Shown here: piece after piece, positions 16,801-25,011 of the stretch
How positions within the stretch are numbered: the first letter of the stretch is position 1
Layout of the letters: every line of letters starts with the position of its first letter
Source of the DNA: Tissierellia bacterium
GTDB lineage: Bacteria; Bacillota; Clostridia; Tissierellales; Tissierellaceae
DNA length: 40,704 nt
Assembly: GCA_012520755.1 (NCBI GenBank)
Contig: JAAYNS010000016.1
Span: forward strand, 1-40,704
Reading direction: 5' to 3'
Made by a program: the position numbers and the translations under genes
The notes under the pieces: model-generated
What the model saw: the letters and a program-made list of their open reading frames with translations, nothing else
Database searches by the model: none
What the model was told of the DNA's origin: nothing

Positions 16801-16827
16801 TTGCCAATACAGTTTTAGGGGTATAAC
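16801..16827 (+). promoter_or_regulatory. Weak candidate catalase promoter
   Basis: TTGCCA and TATAAC separated by 15 bases, about 60 bases before the catalase start. No clear PerR box was found nearby, so regulation by peroxide cannot be claimed. Confidence 0.3.
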
Positions 16828-16886
16828 ACTTGTACATTGATTTGTTTTTTGTTTGGTATGCTTTTATTGAAGAAGGGGGGATTATT

Positions 16887-18593
16887 ATGAAAGATGATAA
16901 TAGGAAAGACTTTGAAAACCCAATGGATAAAAACAAACTAGGGGATTCATTATCTAGTAAAAATGACAGAAAGGGAGAAGTTCCTATATTAAGAACTGCA
17001 GCAGGAGCTCCGGTAGATAACAACCAAGATACTATGACTGCTGGAAGAAGAGGGCCTACCTTGATGCAAGATGTATGGTTAATGCAAAAATTAGGTCATT
17101 TTAACAGAGAAGTAATTCCAGAGAGAAGAATGCATGCTAAAGGCTCTGGTGCTTTCGGTACTTTTACTGTTGAACATGATATTACTCAGTATACAAAGGC
17201 TAAAATCTTCTCAGAGATAGGTAAGAAAACTGAAATGTTTGCACGTTTTTCTACTGTTGCAGGCGAAAGAGGTGCTGCAGATGCAGAAAGGGATATTAGG
17301 GGCTTTGCTTTAAAGTTTTACACAGAAGAGGGTAACTGGGATATGGTAGGAAACAATACACCAGTATTCTTCTTTAGAGATCCTATGAAATTTATTGATT
17401 TAAATCATGCTGTTAAGAGAGATCCACGTACTAATATGAGGAGCCCCAATACTAACTGGGACTTTTGGACATCCCTTCCTGAATCACTTCATCAAGTAAC
17501 TATTACTATGAGTGACAGAGGTATCCCATCCTCATATAGATATATGCATGGATTCTCAAGTCATACTTTTTCCATGATAAATTCAAAAAATGAGCGTGTA
17601 TGGGTTAAATTCCACTTTAGGAGTCAACAAGGAATTCAAAACCTAACAGACCAAGAGGCTGAAAGAGTAATAGCTGTTGATAGGGAAAGTCATCAAAGAG
17701 ATTTATACGAAGCAATTGAAAAGAAAGAATATCCAAGGTGGAAAATGTACATCCAAGTAATGACTGAAGAAGAAGCAGAAAATATGCCTTATAATCCATT
17801 TGATTTAACTAAAGTATGGTATAAAAAGGACTTCCCATTAATTCCAGTGGGTACTTTTGAATTAAACAGAAATCCTGAAAATTATTTTGCTGATGTTGAA
17901 CAAGCAGCTTTTAGTCCTTCTAATGTGGTTCCTGGAATTAGCTTTTCTCCAGATAGAATGTTACAAGGAAGACTTTTTGGCTATGAAGATGCTCAAAGAT
18001 ATCGTTTAGGCGTTAATTATCATCAGATTCCTGTTAATGCTCCTAGGGGAGTTAAAAATCCACATTCATTCCATAGAGATGGATACATGAGAGTAGATGG
18101 TAATCATGGATCTGAAAATCACTATGAACCAAATAGCTATGGTAACTGGACAGAAACTCCTGAAGCTGCGCTTCCAATGGAAAAAGCAGGAGATGCTTTC
18201 AGATATGACTTCCGTGCAGATGATCATGATTACTACACTCAAGCAGGTATGCTTTGGAATGCCATGACTGAAGACCAGCAAAAGGTTCTTTGTGCAAATA
18301 CTGCAAGAAATATGGGAGATTCAACCTTGCAAATCAAGCATAGGCATATAAATAATTGTTATCATGCTGATCCTGAGTATGGAAAAGGTGTAGCTAAGGC
18401 ACTAAACATCGACATTGAAGATGTAGATTTAAATCTTCCAAAGAGAGATTCAAAAGACAATAATTATAAGGCAAACAATGCTCATCCAGAACTTGATGTA
18501 GAATCAAATGCAATCTCTGATATAGCTGAGATAAAAACTGATTACAATCCTAAGAAATTCATTGACCCAATGGATGACCCATATCTACTATAA
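16887..18593 (+). CDS. Haem catalase (monofunctional)
   Basis: A 568-residue clade-type monofunctional catalase that disproportionates hydrogen peroxide in the cytoplasm. The distal His lies in [13 protein letters not shown] (His-83), the distal Asn in [12 protein letters not shown] (about 156), the Ser/Arg haem segment in [18 protein letters not shown], and the proximal haem Tyr in [14 protein letters not shown]. The protein is longer than the ~480-residue small catalases because of a polar N-terminal extension of about 30 residues and a C-terminal tail of about 50 residues rich in Asp and Asn; no flavodoxin-like domain of large catalases is present. An upstream ATG extends the frame by 19 codons, but the ribosome-binding site AGGGGGG precedes the inner ATG of MKDDNRK. 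Divergent from pirin, followed by a strong terminator. Confidence 0.93.
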   Translation: MKDDNRKDFENPMDKNKLGDSLSSKNDRKGEVPILRTAAGAPVDNNQDTMTAGRRGPTLMQDVWLMQKLGHFNREVIPERRMHAKGSGAFGTFTVEHDITQYTKAKIFSEIGKKTEMFARFSTVAGERGAADAERDIRGFALKFYTEEGNWDMVGNNTPVFFFRDPMKFIDLNHAVKRDPRTNMRSPNTNWDFWTSLPESLHQVTITMSDRGIPSSYRYMHGFSSHTFSMINSKNERVWVKFHFRSQQGIQNLTDQEAERVIAVDRESHQRDLYEAIEKKEYPRWKMYIQVMTEEEAENMPYNPFDLTKVWYKKDFPLIPVGTFELNRNPENYFADVEQAAFSPSNVVPGISFSPDRMLQGRLFGYEDAQRYRLGVNYHQIPVNAPRGVKNPHSFHRDGYMRVDGNHGSENHYEPNSYGNWTETPEAALPMEKAGDAFRYDFRADDHDYYTQAGMLWNAMTEDQQKVLCANTARNMGDSTLQIKHRHINNCYHADPEYGKGVAKALNIDIEDVDLNLPKRDSKDNNYKANNAHPELDVESNAISDIAEIKTDYNPKKFIDPMDDPYLL

Positions 18594-18614
18594 AAGCTAT
18601 ACCGCATAGTATTA

Positions 18615-18659
18615 AGGCGACAAGAATGAAACATATAATTCTTGTCGCCTCTTGTTTTT
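18615..18659 (+). terminator. Strong intrinsic terminator of catalase
   Basis: AGGCGACAAGAAT and its exact complement form a 13-bp stem with a 10-base loop followed by CTTGTTTTT. It separates the convergent catalase and cobT genes; its reverse side has little T run. Confidence 0.85.
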
Positions 18660-18670
18660 CCTAAGAATAT

Positions 18671-19792
18671 TTACTTGGTTTTAAATTCCCCTGTGCTTAC
18701 TCCTGAGTTTTCGAAAGTAGCCATTTCATCAGCAACCTTTATTGCTGCTTCTACTATTGGAAACATAAGTGAAGCCCCTGTCCCTTCTCCCAATCTCATA
18801 TTAAAGAATAATCTTGGTTCTAATCCCATTTCTCCTAATGCTACTAACTCGCCTTTTTCTTCAGAGCAATGAGAGGTAATCATGTATTCTATGGTTAGGG
18901 GATTTAATTTTGAGGCTACTAAGGCAGCTGCAGAAGATATAACCCCATCTAATATGGTTGGAACATTTTGAGCTGATGCTTGTAGGATTGCACCTACTAT
19001 TGCGGCAATTTCCAATCCCCCTACCTTTGTTAACACATCTATTGGATCATTAGGATTAGGCTTATTTATTTCAATTGCTTTTTTTATTATACTCTGCTTA
19101 TGTGCTAAGGCGTCATCTTTAAGACCTGTTCCGCTGCCTGCGACTTCCTCTACACTACAGCCAGTAAATACTGAAATTATAGCTGCACTAGGTGTGGTGT
19201 TCCCGATTCCAACTTCTCCAGTGGCTAATAGATTGTAGCCTGATCCTATAGCATCTGACGCTATTTTTGCACCTGTTAGCATTGCCTGAAGGGCTTCTTT
19301 CCTTGTCATTGCTGGCCCTTGTCCTATATTGTCAGTTCCGTTTTTTATTCGATTTTTCATAAGCTCTGGTGGATTAAGTGGTCCGGCCATACCTATATCA
19401 GTGCTAATTACTTCAGCTCCTGCATGATTAGATAGTATATTGATTCCCCCACCACCATTCAAGTAGCTGTAAAAAAGTTGAACTGTTACTTCTTGGGGTG
19501 CTGCACTTACTCCTTCTTTTACAACTCCATGGTCTCCTGCCATTAGCAAAACTGCTTTGCCCTTGATTTTAGGGTATGGAGTAGCTTGTATTGCTGCAAC
19601 TTGAATTGCTATATCTTCTAAAACACCCAAACTCCTGGTTGGTTTAATTTTTTCATTTAACCTTTTTTCCATACCCATAGCAGCGGCTTCATCAGGTTTT
19701 TGGATAGCATTAACGATTTCATTTAATGCTAATTCTAACTCTTTTTCATCTGCATCTTTAATACTTAGTTTTTGAAATAATTCCTTGTTCAT
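18671..19792 (-). CDS. cobT: Nicotinate-nucleotide-dimethylbenzimidazole phosphoribosyltransferase
   Basis: A 373-residue CobT enzyme. It transfers phosphoribose from nicotinate mononucleotide to dimethylbenzimidazole, making the alpha-ribazole phosphate needed for the lower ligand of cobalamin. Visible motifs are TRSLGVLEDIAIQVAAIQ, VLLMAGDHGV, YLNGGGGINIL, the GEVGIGNTTPSAA loop, and the C-terminal MRLGEGTGASL with the catalytic Glu. Length is slightly above the usual ~355. Start: GGAGGG six bases before the ATG. The gene stands alone, with its own promoter and a cobalamin riboswitch, and no other cob/cbi gene is within the window. That layout suits a salvage or lower-ligand role rather than a full local pathway. 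Confidence 0.93.
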   Translation of the reverse strand: MNKELFQKLSIKDADEKELELALNEIVNAIQKPDEAAAMGMEKRLNEKIKPTRSLGVLEDIAIQVAAIQATPYPKIKGKAVLLMAGDHGVVKEGVSAAPQEVTVQLFYSYLNGGGGINILSNHAGAEVISTDIGMAGPLNPPELMKNRIKNGTDNIGQGPAMTRKEALQAMLTGAKIASDAIGSGYNLLATGEVGIGNTTPSAAIISVFTGCSVEEVAGSGTGLKDDALAHKQSIIKKAIEINKPNPNDPIDVLTKVGGLEIAAIVGAILQASAQNVPTILDGVISSAAALVASKLNPLTIEYMITSHCSEEKGELVALGEMGLEPRLFFNMRLGEGTGASLMFPIVEAAIKVADEMATFENSGVSTGEFKTK

Positions 19793-19811
19793 ACTTATCC
19801 CTCCAGTTTTT

Positions 19812-19862
19812 AGATAAAAAAAGAAAGTCCCACCATAAAAAATACATTATGGTCGGGACTTT
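19812..19862 (-). terminator. Cobalamin riboswitch expression-platform terminator
   Basis: AAAGTCCC-ACCATA pairs with TATGGT-CGGGACTTT (one bulged base) and is followed on the minus strand by CTTTTTTT-type sequence. Between it and the aptamer lies an 8-bp hairpin (19878-19896) that may take part in switching. Confidence 0.85.
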
Positions 19863-19904
19863 ACCGTCATCACCGAGGCTTTCAGTAGCTGAAAGCAATC
19901 TCTC

Positions 19905-20057
19905 TATCATAGGCAGGTCTCCTGACTTAGACTTAAAACATCACTTTACTCCTTCCCAGCATAGGCCAGTGGTATAGTAAGGACTCGTCTTTACAGTGTC
20001 GGGTACGTACTGGATTTGCACCAGTTTCCCTATTCTCCCAAAAGGGCACCTAAGATA
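19905..20057 (-). promoter_or_regulatory. Cobalamin (B12) riboswitch aptamer
   Basis: The minus strand follows the B12 aptamer consensus: AGGTGCCC, GGGAAACTGGTGCAAATCC, CCCGACACTGTAA, CCACTGG, AAGTCAGGAGACCTGCC (the B12-box region). P1 pairs TATCTTAGG with CCTATGATA with one mismatch. Binding of adenosylcobalamin should promote the downstream terminator and reduce cobT expression. Confidence 0.93.
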
Positions 20058-20080
20058 TATTTAATTATTTACTAGTTATT

Positions 20081-20109
20081 ATTGTAATACATTATTTTGT
20101 TTAGGTCAA
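20081..20109 (-). promoter_or_regulatory. Promoter of the cobT leader
   Basis: On the minus strand TTGACC, 17 bases, TACAAT. The transcript would start near 20074, just ahead of the aptamer. Confidence 0.75.
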
Positions 20110-20119
20110 TTCATAATTT

Positions 20120-21256
20120 CTATATTGCAAACTTTAAATCTTGAATAACATATTTAACATCTGTGTATTCTAAATCTAAAGAATTTGCTAAACTTTCTAA
20201 GGTACATTTACCTCTCATGACATTAACGCCTTTTCGTAAACTCTCATCTTTTGCTAGTGACTCATATAATCCATTATCAGCAATTTCCATTACATATGAT
20301 ATGGTTGCATTTGTTAAAGCATAGGTAGAAGTCTTGGCATAAGCTCCAGGCATATTTGGTACTGTATAATGAATTACTCCATGTTTTACATAAACTGGAT
20401 CATCATGAGTTGTAGCATGGGTTGTAGTTTCTACACAACCACCTTGGTCTACTGCCACATCCACAATAACAGAACCAGGTTTCATACTCTTGACCATATA
20501 CTCCTTAACTAATTTTGGAGCCTTTCCTCCTGGAACAAGTATACCACCTATTAGTAAATCTGCATTCTTTACTGATTCTGCAAGGGTCAACTCATTTAAA
20601 GCCAATGTCTTAATTCTTGAATCATATATATCCTCGATATATTTTAGTTTTCCAGGGCTCTTGTTTAGCAAGGTCACATCAGCGCCAAGTCCAACTGCAA
20701 TTTTTGCAGCATTTAACCCTACTGATCCTGCCCCTAGTATTGTCACCTTAGCAGGCTTAACACCTGGTACTCCTGATATAAGTATTCCTTTTCCACCCTT
20801 TGCCTTTGATAGGTATTCACCACCAACAATAACTGCTATTCTTCCAGCAACTTCACTCATAGGAGTTAATAGGGGAAGGGAACCATCTTTTAATTGAACA
20901 GTTTCATATGCAATACCAGTAATATTCTTTTCCATCAATCTCTTAGTTAGCTCAGGCTTTGCTGCTAAATGTAGGTAAGTTAGTAAGATCTGATCTTCCT
21001 TCATCATATCTACCTCATTATCTTGAGGTTCCTTAACTTTTACAATCATATCCGATAGTTGATAAACTTCTTCAGAGCTTTCACAAATTTCCGCCCCTAC
21101 TTTAGTATAATCAGTATCATCAAAGCCACTTCCTAGTCCTGCATTTGTTTCTATAATTACCCTGTGACCCTTTTGACTCAAGGAGAACACACCGGCTGGG
21201 GTCATACCTACTCTATTTTCATTGTTTAGTATTTCTTTTGGTACTCCTATAATCAT
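20120..21256 (-). CDS. ald: Alanine dehydrogenase
   Basis: A 378-residue NAD-dependent alanine dehydrogenase converting L-alanine and pyruvate plus ammonia. Family residues are visible: MIIGVPKEILNNENRVGMTP with the substrate Arg, the substrate Lys in MIVKVKEPQ, catalytic His in LLTYLHLAA, the Rossmann GAGSVGLNAAKIAVGLGA, and catalytic Asp in VIVDVAVDQGGCVETT; the C-terminal HYTVPNMPGAYAKTSTYALTNAT is diagnostic. Start: AGGAGTGATAGT before the ATG. It is a single gene. Two promoter-like sites and a palindrome lie upstream, implying regulation. In an amino-acid fermenter it would deaminate alanine to pyruvate, or run in reverse to make alanine as an end product. Confidence 0.95.
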   Translation of the reverse strand: MIIGVPKEILNNENRVGMTPAGVFSLSQKGHRVIIETNAGLGSGFDDTDYTKVGAEICESSEEVYQLSDMIVKVKEPQDNEVDMMKEDQILLTYLHLAAKPELTKRLMEKNITGIAYETVQLKDGSLPLLTPMSEVAGRIAVIVGGEYLSKAKGGKGILISGVPGVKPAKVTILGAGSVGLNAAKIAVGLGADVTLLNKSPGKLKYIEDIYDSRIKTLALNELTLAESVKNADLLIGGILVPGGKAPKLVKEYMVKSMKPGSVIVDVAVDQGGCVETTTHATTHDDPVYVKHGVIHYTVPNMPGAYAKTSTYALTNATISYVMEIADNGLYESLAKDESLRKGVNVMRGKCTLESLANSLDLEYTDVKYVIQDLKFAI

Positions 21257-21290
21257 ACTATCACTCCTAGAATATTGATATTAATATAAT

Positions 21291-21319
21291 ATAATACAAC
21301 GAAAGAACAAATGTGTAAA
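21291..21319 (-). promoter_or_regulatory. Proximal candidate promoter of ald
   Basis: On the minus strand TTTACA, 17 bases, TATTAT, giving a leader of about 28 bases. A 15-base palindrome lies 21 bases upstream of the -35. Confidence 0.55.
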
Positions 21320-21340
21320 TTCTATTGCTAACTATCATAA

Positions 21341-21355
21341 ATTCCTAATAGGAAT
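21341..21355. promoter_or_regulatory. Palindromic candidate operator upstream of ald
   Basis: ATTCCTAATAGGAAT: two 7-base arms around one central base. It lies just upstream of the proximal promoter and inside the transcript of the distal one. The binding protein is unknown. Confidence 0.4.
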
Positions 21356-21424
21356 AAGAAGATTGCTGTACATGGCTTTATTGCTTTTGTTAACAAGTAT
21401 AGGGTAAAATTAAAGTTACGCAAT

Positions 21425-21453
21425 ATTCTATTATAAATTTCCCCTTATGTCAA
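21425..21453 (-). promoter_or_regulatory. Distal candidate promoter of ald
   Basis: On the minus strand TTGACA, 17 bases, TAGAAT. It would give a leader of about 160 bases, in which no known riboswitch class was recognised. Confidence 0.6.
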
Positions 21454-21502
21454 ATGATTTCAAGCTTTTAAAGACATTGTAAAATACAGACTTGATTAAT
21501 CT

Positions 21503-21543
21503 AAAGAAAAAAGCCTTAAACTTTTTAGATAAGTTTAAGGCTT
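21503..21543 (-). terminator. Intrinsic terminator of the SLH protein gene
   Basis: AAGCCTTAAACTT and its exact complement form a 13-bp stem with a 7-base loop, followed on the minus strand by TTTTTTCTTT. Confidence 0.85.
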
Positions 21544-21549
21544 AGTATC

Positions 21550-23088
21550 TTAATTAATCCTATTAAATATTGCTGCTACTTCTGCCCTTGTTATACCATT
21601 TGTTGGTTTAAATGTTCCATCTGGATAGCCTGAGATCAAGCCTATGTCTACAAGCCTTTTAATCTCTGGACTATACACTGATGCATTTATATCTGTAAAG
21701 GAAGTGTTCAAATTGGGATTATATCCTATGCCTAATTCTATAGCATTATCTACTAAAAATGCTACTTCTCCCCTATTTATTGGCCTATCTAAATTCATAT
21801 AGTTAAACCTATATAGGGCTGCAGTTGATAATCTATCTAGAATTGATTTGGACTCAATATATCCCCAAGAGCTAGGATCAATATATAATCCTACATCTCC
21901 CACTACTGGCTTTGCTTTATCTGGAGACATTGCTATTTGTCGGCTTAATATTGTCATAAATTCTTTGACAGTTATATTTCCAGAAGGATTAAAGCTTCCA
22001 TCTGGATAGCCTGATAACAAACCTTTAGATACCAGTGAATTTATAGCCTCTCTTGCCCAATGTCCTTCATATATATCTTTAAAATCCTTATTTTTTGACT
22101 GTAACTTTTCCTGCCTCATCACATAGATATTTTGTTGTGAATTGTCCTCAAAATTTAATAGCCTTAGGCAGTATGGCTTATTAAGGTCAAGATTTATCTG
22201 ATCGTTTACCCCAAATAATTGATCTGTATTCACGTTATATCCTAGAAGGTATGTAGTATCTACTTTAGTCTTTTTCGTATTAGTACTTGCTTCATCTTCA
22301 TATCTTAAATAATCTGCAAGCCTAACTCTATCATTATATACTATATATGGACTTATATTGCTAATAGCCCTAGTTTCCCTAGTTTTTTTCCAATCTGGTT
22401 TTATAAGGATATATGCTGTTTCTTCAAAGGTTTTATCCTTGTTATGTGTAATAACAACCTTAAATACACCAAACTTATCAAGTTTGATATTGCCATCTTT
22501 ATCACTTGACAAGCCACCGTAGTTAAATTTTATGTCTGCCTTGCTGTAAGTCCTATATGTTTTACTTATAATTTTATTAAATAAATCAAATGAATCTGCT
22601 ACCTTTCCATATTCTAGCTCAAAGATATTACTATATCCAGGAATCCTGTCAACATCAGACTGTCTACCTTCAGCTAACCTCTCTAAAACCTTTTGTGGAA
22701 CATCCTTAGTTAATGCAAAGTAATCTTCTTTAATGGAAAAGTTTTGAGTTATTTTGCTCTCACCATCATCAATGGTTATTGAAATAGTAGATGGTATTTC
22801 AACATCAATCTCATATACCCTACCCTCATCTTTTCTATTATCATACTCATCATACTCAATTTCATGGATACGAGTTTCTTTATCAATTTTATATTCTATA
22901 TCGAACCAGTAAGAACCTCTTTCTATTTTTAATACTAAAGTTTCATCCTCTACATAGGCATATTTTAGTACTGGTTTTTCATAAGCTTCTACTTCTGAAG
23001 CATATCCTATTAAAGGCATAGTTCCAAACAAGATTATAATTGCAAGGCCTAAAGTAATAATTCTTTTTCTTTTGCTTTCTGGCATCAT
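21550..23088 (-). CDS. S-layer homology (SLH) domain surface protein
   Basis: A 512-residue exported protein. Residues 1-30 are a signal peptide (basic KRKR, hydrophobic core, cleavage near GYAS-E). Residues ~35-340 are a unique region with no family recognised; it is rich in charged and beta-type sequence, with a possible Ig-like segment near FGVFKVVITHNKDKTFEETAYILIKPDW. Three SLH repeats occupy ~345-512: DIYEGHWAREAINSLVSKG...GYPDGSFNP, a more divergent middle one, and FTDINAS...GYPDGTFKP with the final TRAEVAAIFNR. SLH domains bind pyruvylated cell-wall polymer, so the protein should sit on the cell surface. Two adjacent ATG codons follow AGGAGG; the second has the better spacing. Single gene, ending in a strong terminator. 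Confidence 0.88.
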   Translation of the reverse strand: MMPESKRKRIITLGLAIIILFGTMPLIGYASEVEAYEKPVLKYAYVEDETLVLKIERGSYWFDIEYKIDKETRIHEIEYDEYDNRKDEGRVYEIDVEIPSTISITIDDGESKITQNFSIKEDYFALTKDVPQKVLERLAEGRQSDVDRIPGYSNIFELEYGKVADSFDLFNKIISKTYRTYSKADIKFNYGGLSSDKDGNIKLDKFGVFKVVITHNKDKTFEETAYILIKPDWKKTRETRAISNISPYIVYNDRVRLADYLRYEDEASTNTKKTKVDTTYLLGYNVNTDQLFGVNDQINLDLNKPYCLRLLNFEDNSQQNIYVMRQEKLQSKNKDFKDIYEGHWAREAINSLVSKGLLSGYPDGSFNPSGNITVKEFMTILSRQIAMSPDKAKPVVGDVGLYIDPSSWGYIESKSILDRLSTAALYRFNYMNLDRPINRGEVAFLVDNAIELGIGYNPNLNTSFTDINASVYSPEIKRLVDIGLISGYPDGTFKPTNGITRAEVAAIFNRIN

Positions 23089-23205
23089 ACTCCTCCTTCC
23101 ATGGTCTTCCCATAATCATTAATAGATTTACAAGTAAATTCTACTAAGGGAATTTGAAAACCTAATAATATATATCGTCAAGAAATTAGAAAATTTAAGC
23201 CATCC

Positions 23206-24807
23206 TTATCTAGGAAATTCTAAATCATGCTCTGCTTTTATCATGATTACTTTATCATCCTCTAGGAGCAAAGTATCGCCAATTGGTACAATAATATCAC
23301 TGCCTTTTCGTTGTAGCATGATGATAAGTCTGTCAGAAGCTAATCCTAAATCTTTGATATGCTTGTTTACCCATTTATGTCCTTTTGGAATTGTAAATTC
23401 AATAAGATCATGGTCACTTTCATCAAAATGGGTTTCACCACCTAATATGATTAGGTCATTTTCTTCGATAGTTACATGTCCTCTTGGGACAATAGTTCTC
23501 CCGTCACGTTCAATCTTTGCAACAATAAAGTCGAAAGTAAGATTCAAATCCTTTACCTTACTACCAATTAAATAGCTATTGGGATGTATTCTTGTTTCTA
23601 AAAAACCAATCTCAGCTTTGTCTTGATAGTAGTTAAATGTCTGTAATACTGTATCGTTGGGGTCAAGCATATCCCAACGTTTTGCCGCAGGAGGCATAAA
23701 GGAACCTTGAACCAATGATGATAGGACACAAATACCAAATACAATATGATAAACATCAACAGAAACAACAGCATCACTATTCACTGCCATAATAGCAAAA
23801 GCTATAGCAGCCGCCCCCCTAATTCCAGCCAATGAAATCATCTTTAGTTGATTGCTCTTTAGGCGCATTGGAAACATAAGGCCATAAACTGTTACAGGGC
23901 GACCAATTATAGTCATAAATATCATAATAGCAAGTGCTATAGGGAAAGCATCAAGAAATTTTGTCAAATTAGACAATAATCCCAAGATGAAAAACAAACC
24001 GATTTGCATAATTTCAGTAAAACCGTCAAAGAAAAAGACGACGTCACGCTTACCTCGAAATTCCATATTCCCAAGATAAATCCCTAAAATATACAAAGCC
24101 AAGTAGCCATTGCCACCGATAAGTCCTGTAGCTCCGTAAGTAATAAGCATTGCAGCAGACATAAAGACTGCATAAAGTCCATCTGCATCTAAACGAAGAT
24201 TCCTAATCAATTTGCCAATAAGAAATGCAGAAACAAAACCAACAAGAATACCTAGGACTACCTGGGATAGAATTAAAATGGGGATAGACACTTCCGAACC
24301 TATAATGACGGAAAGAAATACCATTGTCATTGTATAAGCAGTTGGGTCATTTGAACCACTTTCAAGTTCAAGTAGTGGTGCTGTATTGTATTTTAAATTC
24401 AAGTTTTTAGAACGTAAAATGTTGGATACGCTGGCATAGTCAGTTGAACCTACAATAGAACCAATAAGCATACCTTCTAGTAATTGAAGTCCTAATACAA
24501 AATAGCAAAACAATCCTGTTAATAATGCTGTTGCAACAACACCTAATGAGCTAAGTATAATAGCCTCTTTTGCAACTGGTTTAGCCATTCTCCAATTAGT
24601 TCCAAAACCACCATAAAACATTATGACCATAAGTGCCACTGTTGCAAAGTTGTCTGCAAACTTATAATCATCAAATTCAAATCCTATTACACCAAAAGCC
24701 ATTCCAAGAACAATAAATAATAATAGTGCAGGTATCCCATGTTTATTGGAAAAACGAATTGCAAATAGGGCTAGTATTAGGATAAGGCCTATAACTAAAT
24801 AATTCAT
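23206..24807 (-). CDS. Potassium/proton (or sodium/proton) antiporter, NhaP2-like CPA1 family
   Basis: About 533 residues: a CPA1 sodium/hydrogen-exchanger domain of ~12 transmembrane helices (1-390) followed by a cytoplasmic RCK_C (TrkA-C) domain (about 420-530, with LNLTFDFIVAKIERDGRTIVPRGHVTIEENDLIIL). The ion-binding region shows GSIVGSTDYASVSNILRS and LESGSNDPTAY, the ND pair of CPA1 exchangers, and the late helix LAGIRGAAAIAFA. The C-terminal end looks like a second copy of the RCK_C fold (DLGLASDRLIIMLQRKGSDIIVPIGDTLL). This layout is that of NhaP2/CvrA, a cation efflux antiporter for K+ or Na+. The frame extends 25 codons upstream, but AAAGGAG precedes the inner ATG of MNYLVIG, which is chosen. 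Confidence 0.88.
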   Translation of the reverse strand: MNYLVIGLILILALFAIRFSNKHGIPALLLFIVLGMAFGVIGFEFDDYKFADNFATVALMVIMFYGGFGTNWRMAKPVAKEAIILSSLGVVATALLTGLFCYFVLGLQLLEGMLIGSIVGSTDYASVSNILRSKNLNLKYNTAPLLELESGSNDPTAYTMTMVFLSVIIGSEVSIPILILSQVVLGILVGFVSAFLIGKLIRNLRLDADGLYAVFMSAAMLITYGATGLIGGNGYLALYILGIYLGNMEFRGKRDVVFFFDGFTEIMQIGLFFILGLLSNLTKFLDAFPIALAIMIFMTIIGRPVTVYGLMFPMRLKSNQLKMISLAGIRGAAAIAFAIMAVNSDAVVSVDVYHIVFGICVLSSLVQGSFMPPAAKRWDMLDPNDTVLQTFNYYQDKAEIGFLETRIHPNSYLIGSKVKDLNLTFDFIVAKIERDGRTIVPRGHVTIEENDLIILGGETHFDESDHDLIEFTIPKGHKWVNKHIKDLGLASDRLIIMLQRKGSDIIVPIGDTLLLEDDKVIMIKAEHDLEFPR

Positions 24808-24964
24808 ATATACTCCTTTCAAATGGATATTATTGAAGACAATCCCAGAAGATTGCCTTTTCTTATCTATTATTAAAACCACCTATTTTTTTACCAATTA
24901 TTATTCTATCATAAAACAAGCAATTTTTGAGTATTTAATATAATAATCCACTATTCTGAAAATT

Positions 24965-25005
24965 GTATAAAAAACATAAAAACTTAAGTTAACTTAAGTT
25001 TTTAT
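24965..25005 (-). terminator. Intrinsic terminator of the EAL-HDOD gene
   Basis: ATAAAAACTTAAGTT followed directly by its exact reverse complement, a 30-base perfect palindrome; on the minus strand it runs into GTTTTTTAT. It lies 7 bases after the stop codon. Confidence 0.75.
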
Positions 25006-25011
25006 CGGTCA

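Noticed and set aside
16760-16886. PerR box upstream of catalase
   Set aside because: Searched by eye for the TTATAAT-x-ATTATAA type palindrome; nothing close was found.
24807-24882. Upstream extension of the antiporter frame, and similar extensions for the dehydrogenase, pirin, catalase and bactofilin genes
   Set aside because: In each case a strong ribosome-binding site and the family N-terminus point to the inner start codon.
24830-24900. 7-bp hairpin upstream of the antiporter considered as a cyclic-di-AMP (ydaO) riboswitch
   Set aside because: The conserved ydaO core segments are absent, and the region is too short.
24976-25005. A 30-base perfect palindrome considered as a replication or recombination site
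   Set aside because: It lies directly after a stop codon and is followed by a T run in the direction of the gene, so a terminator explains it.
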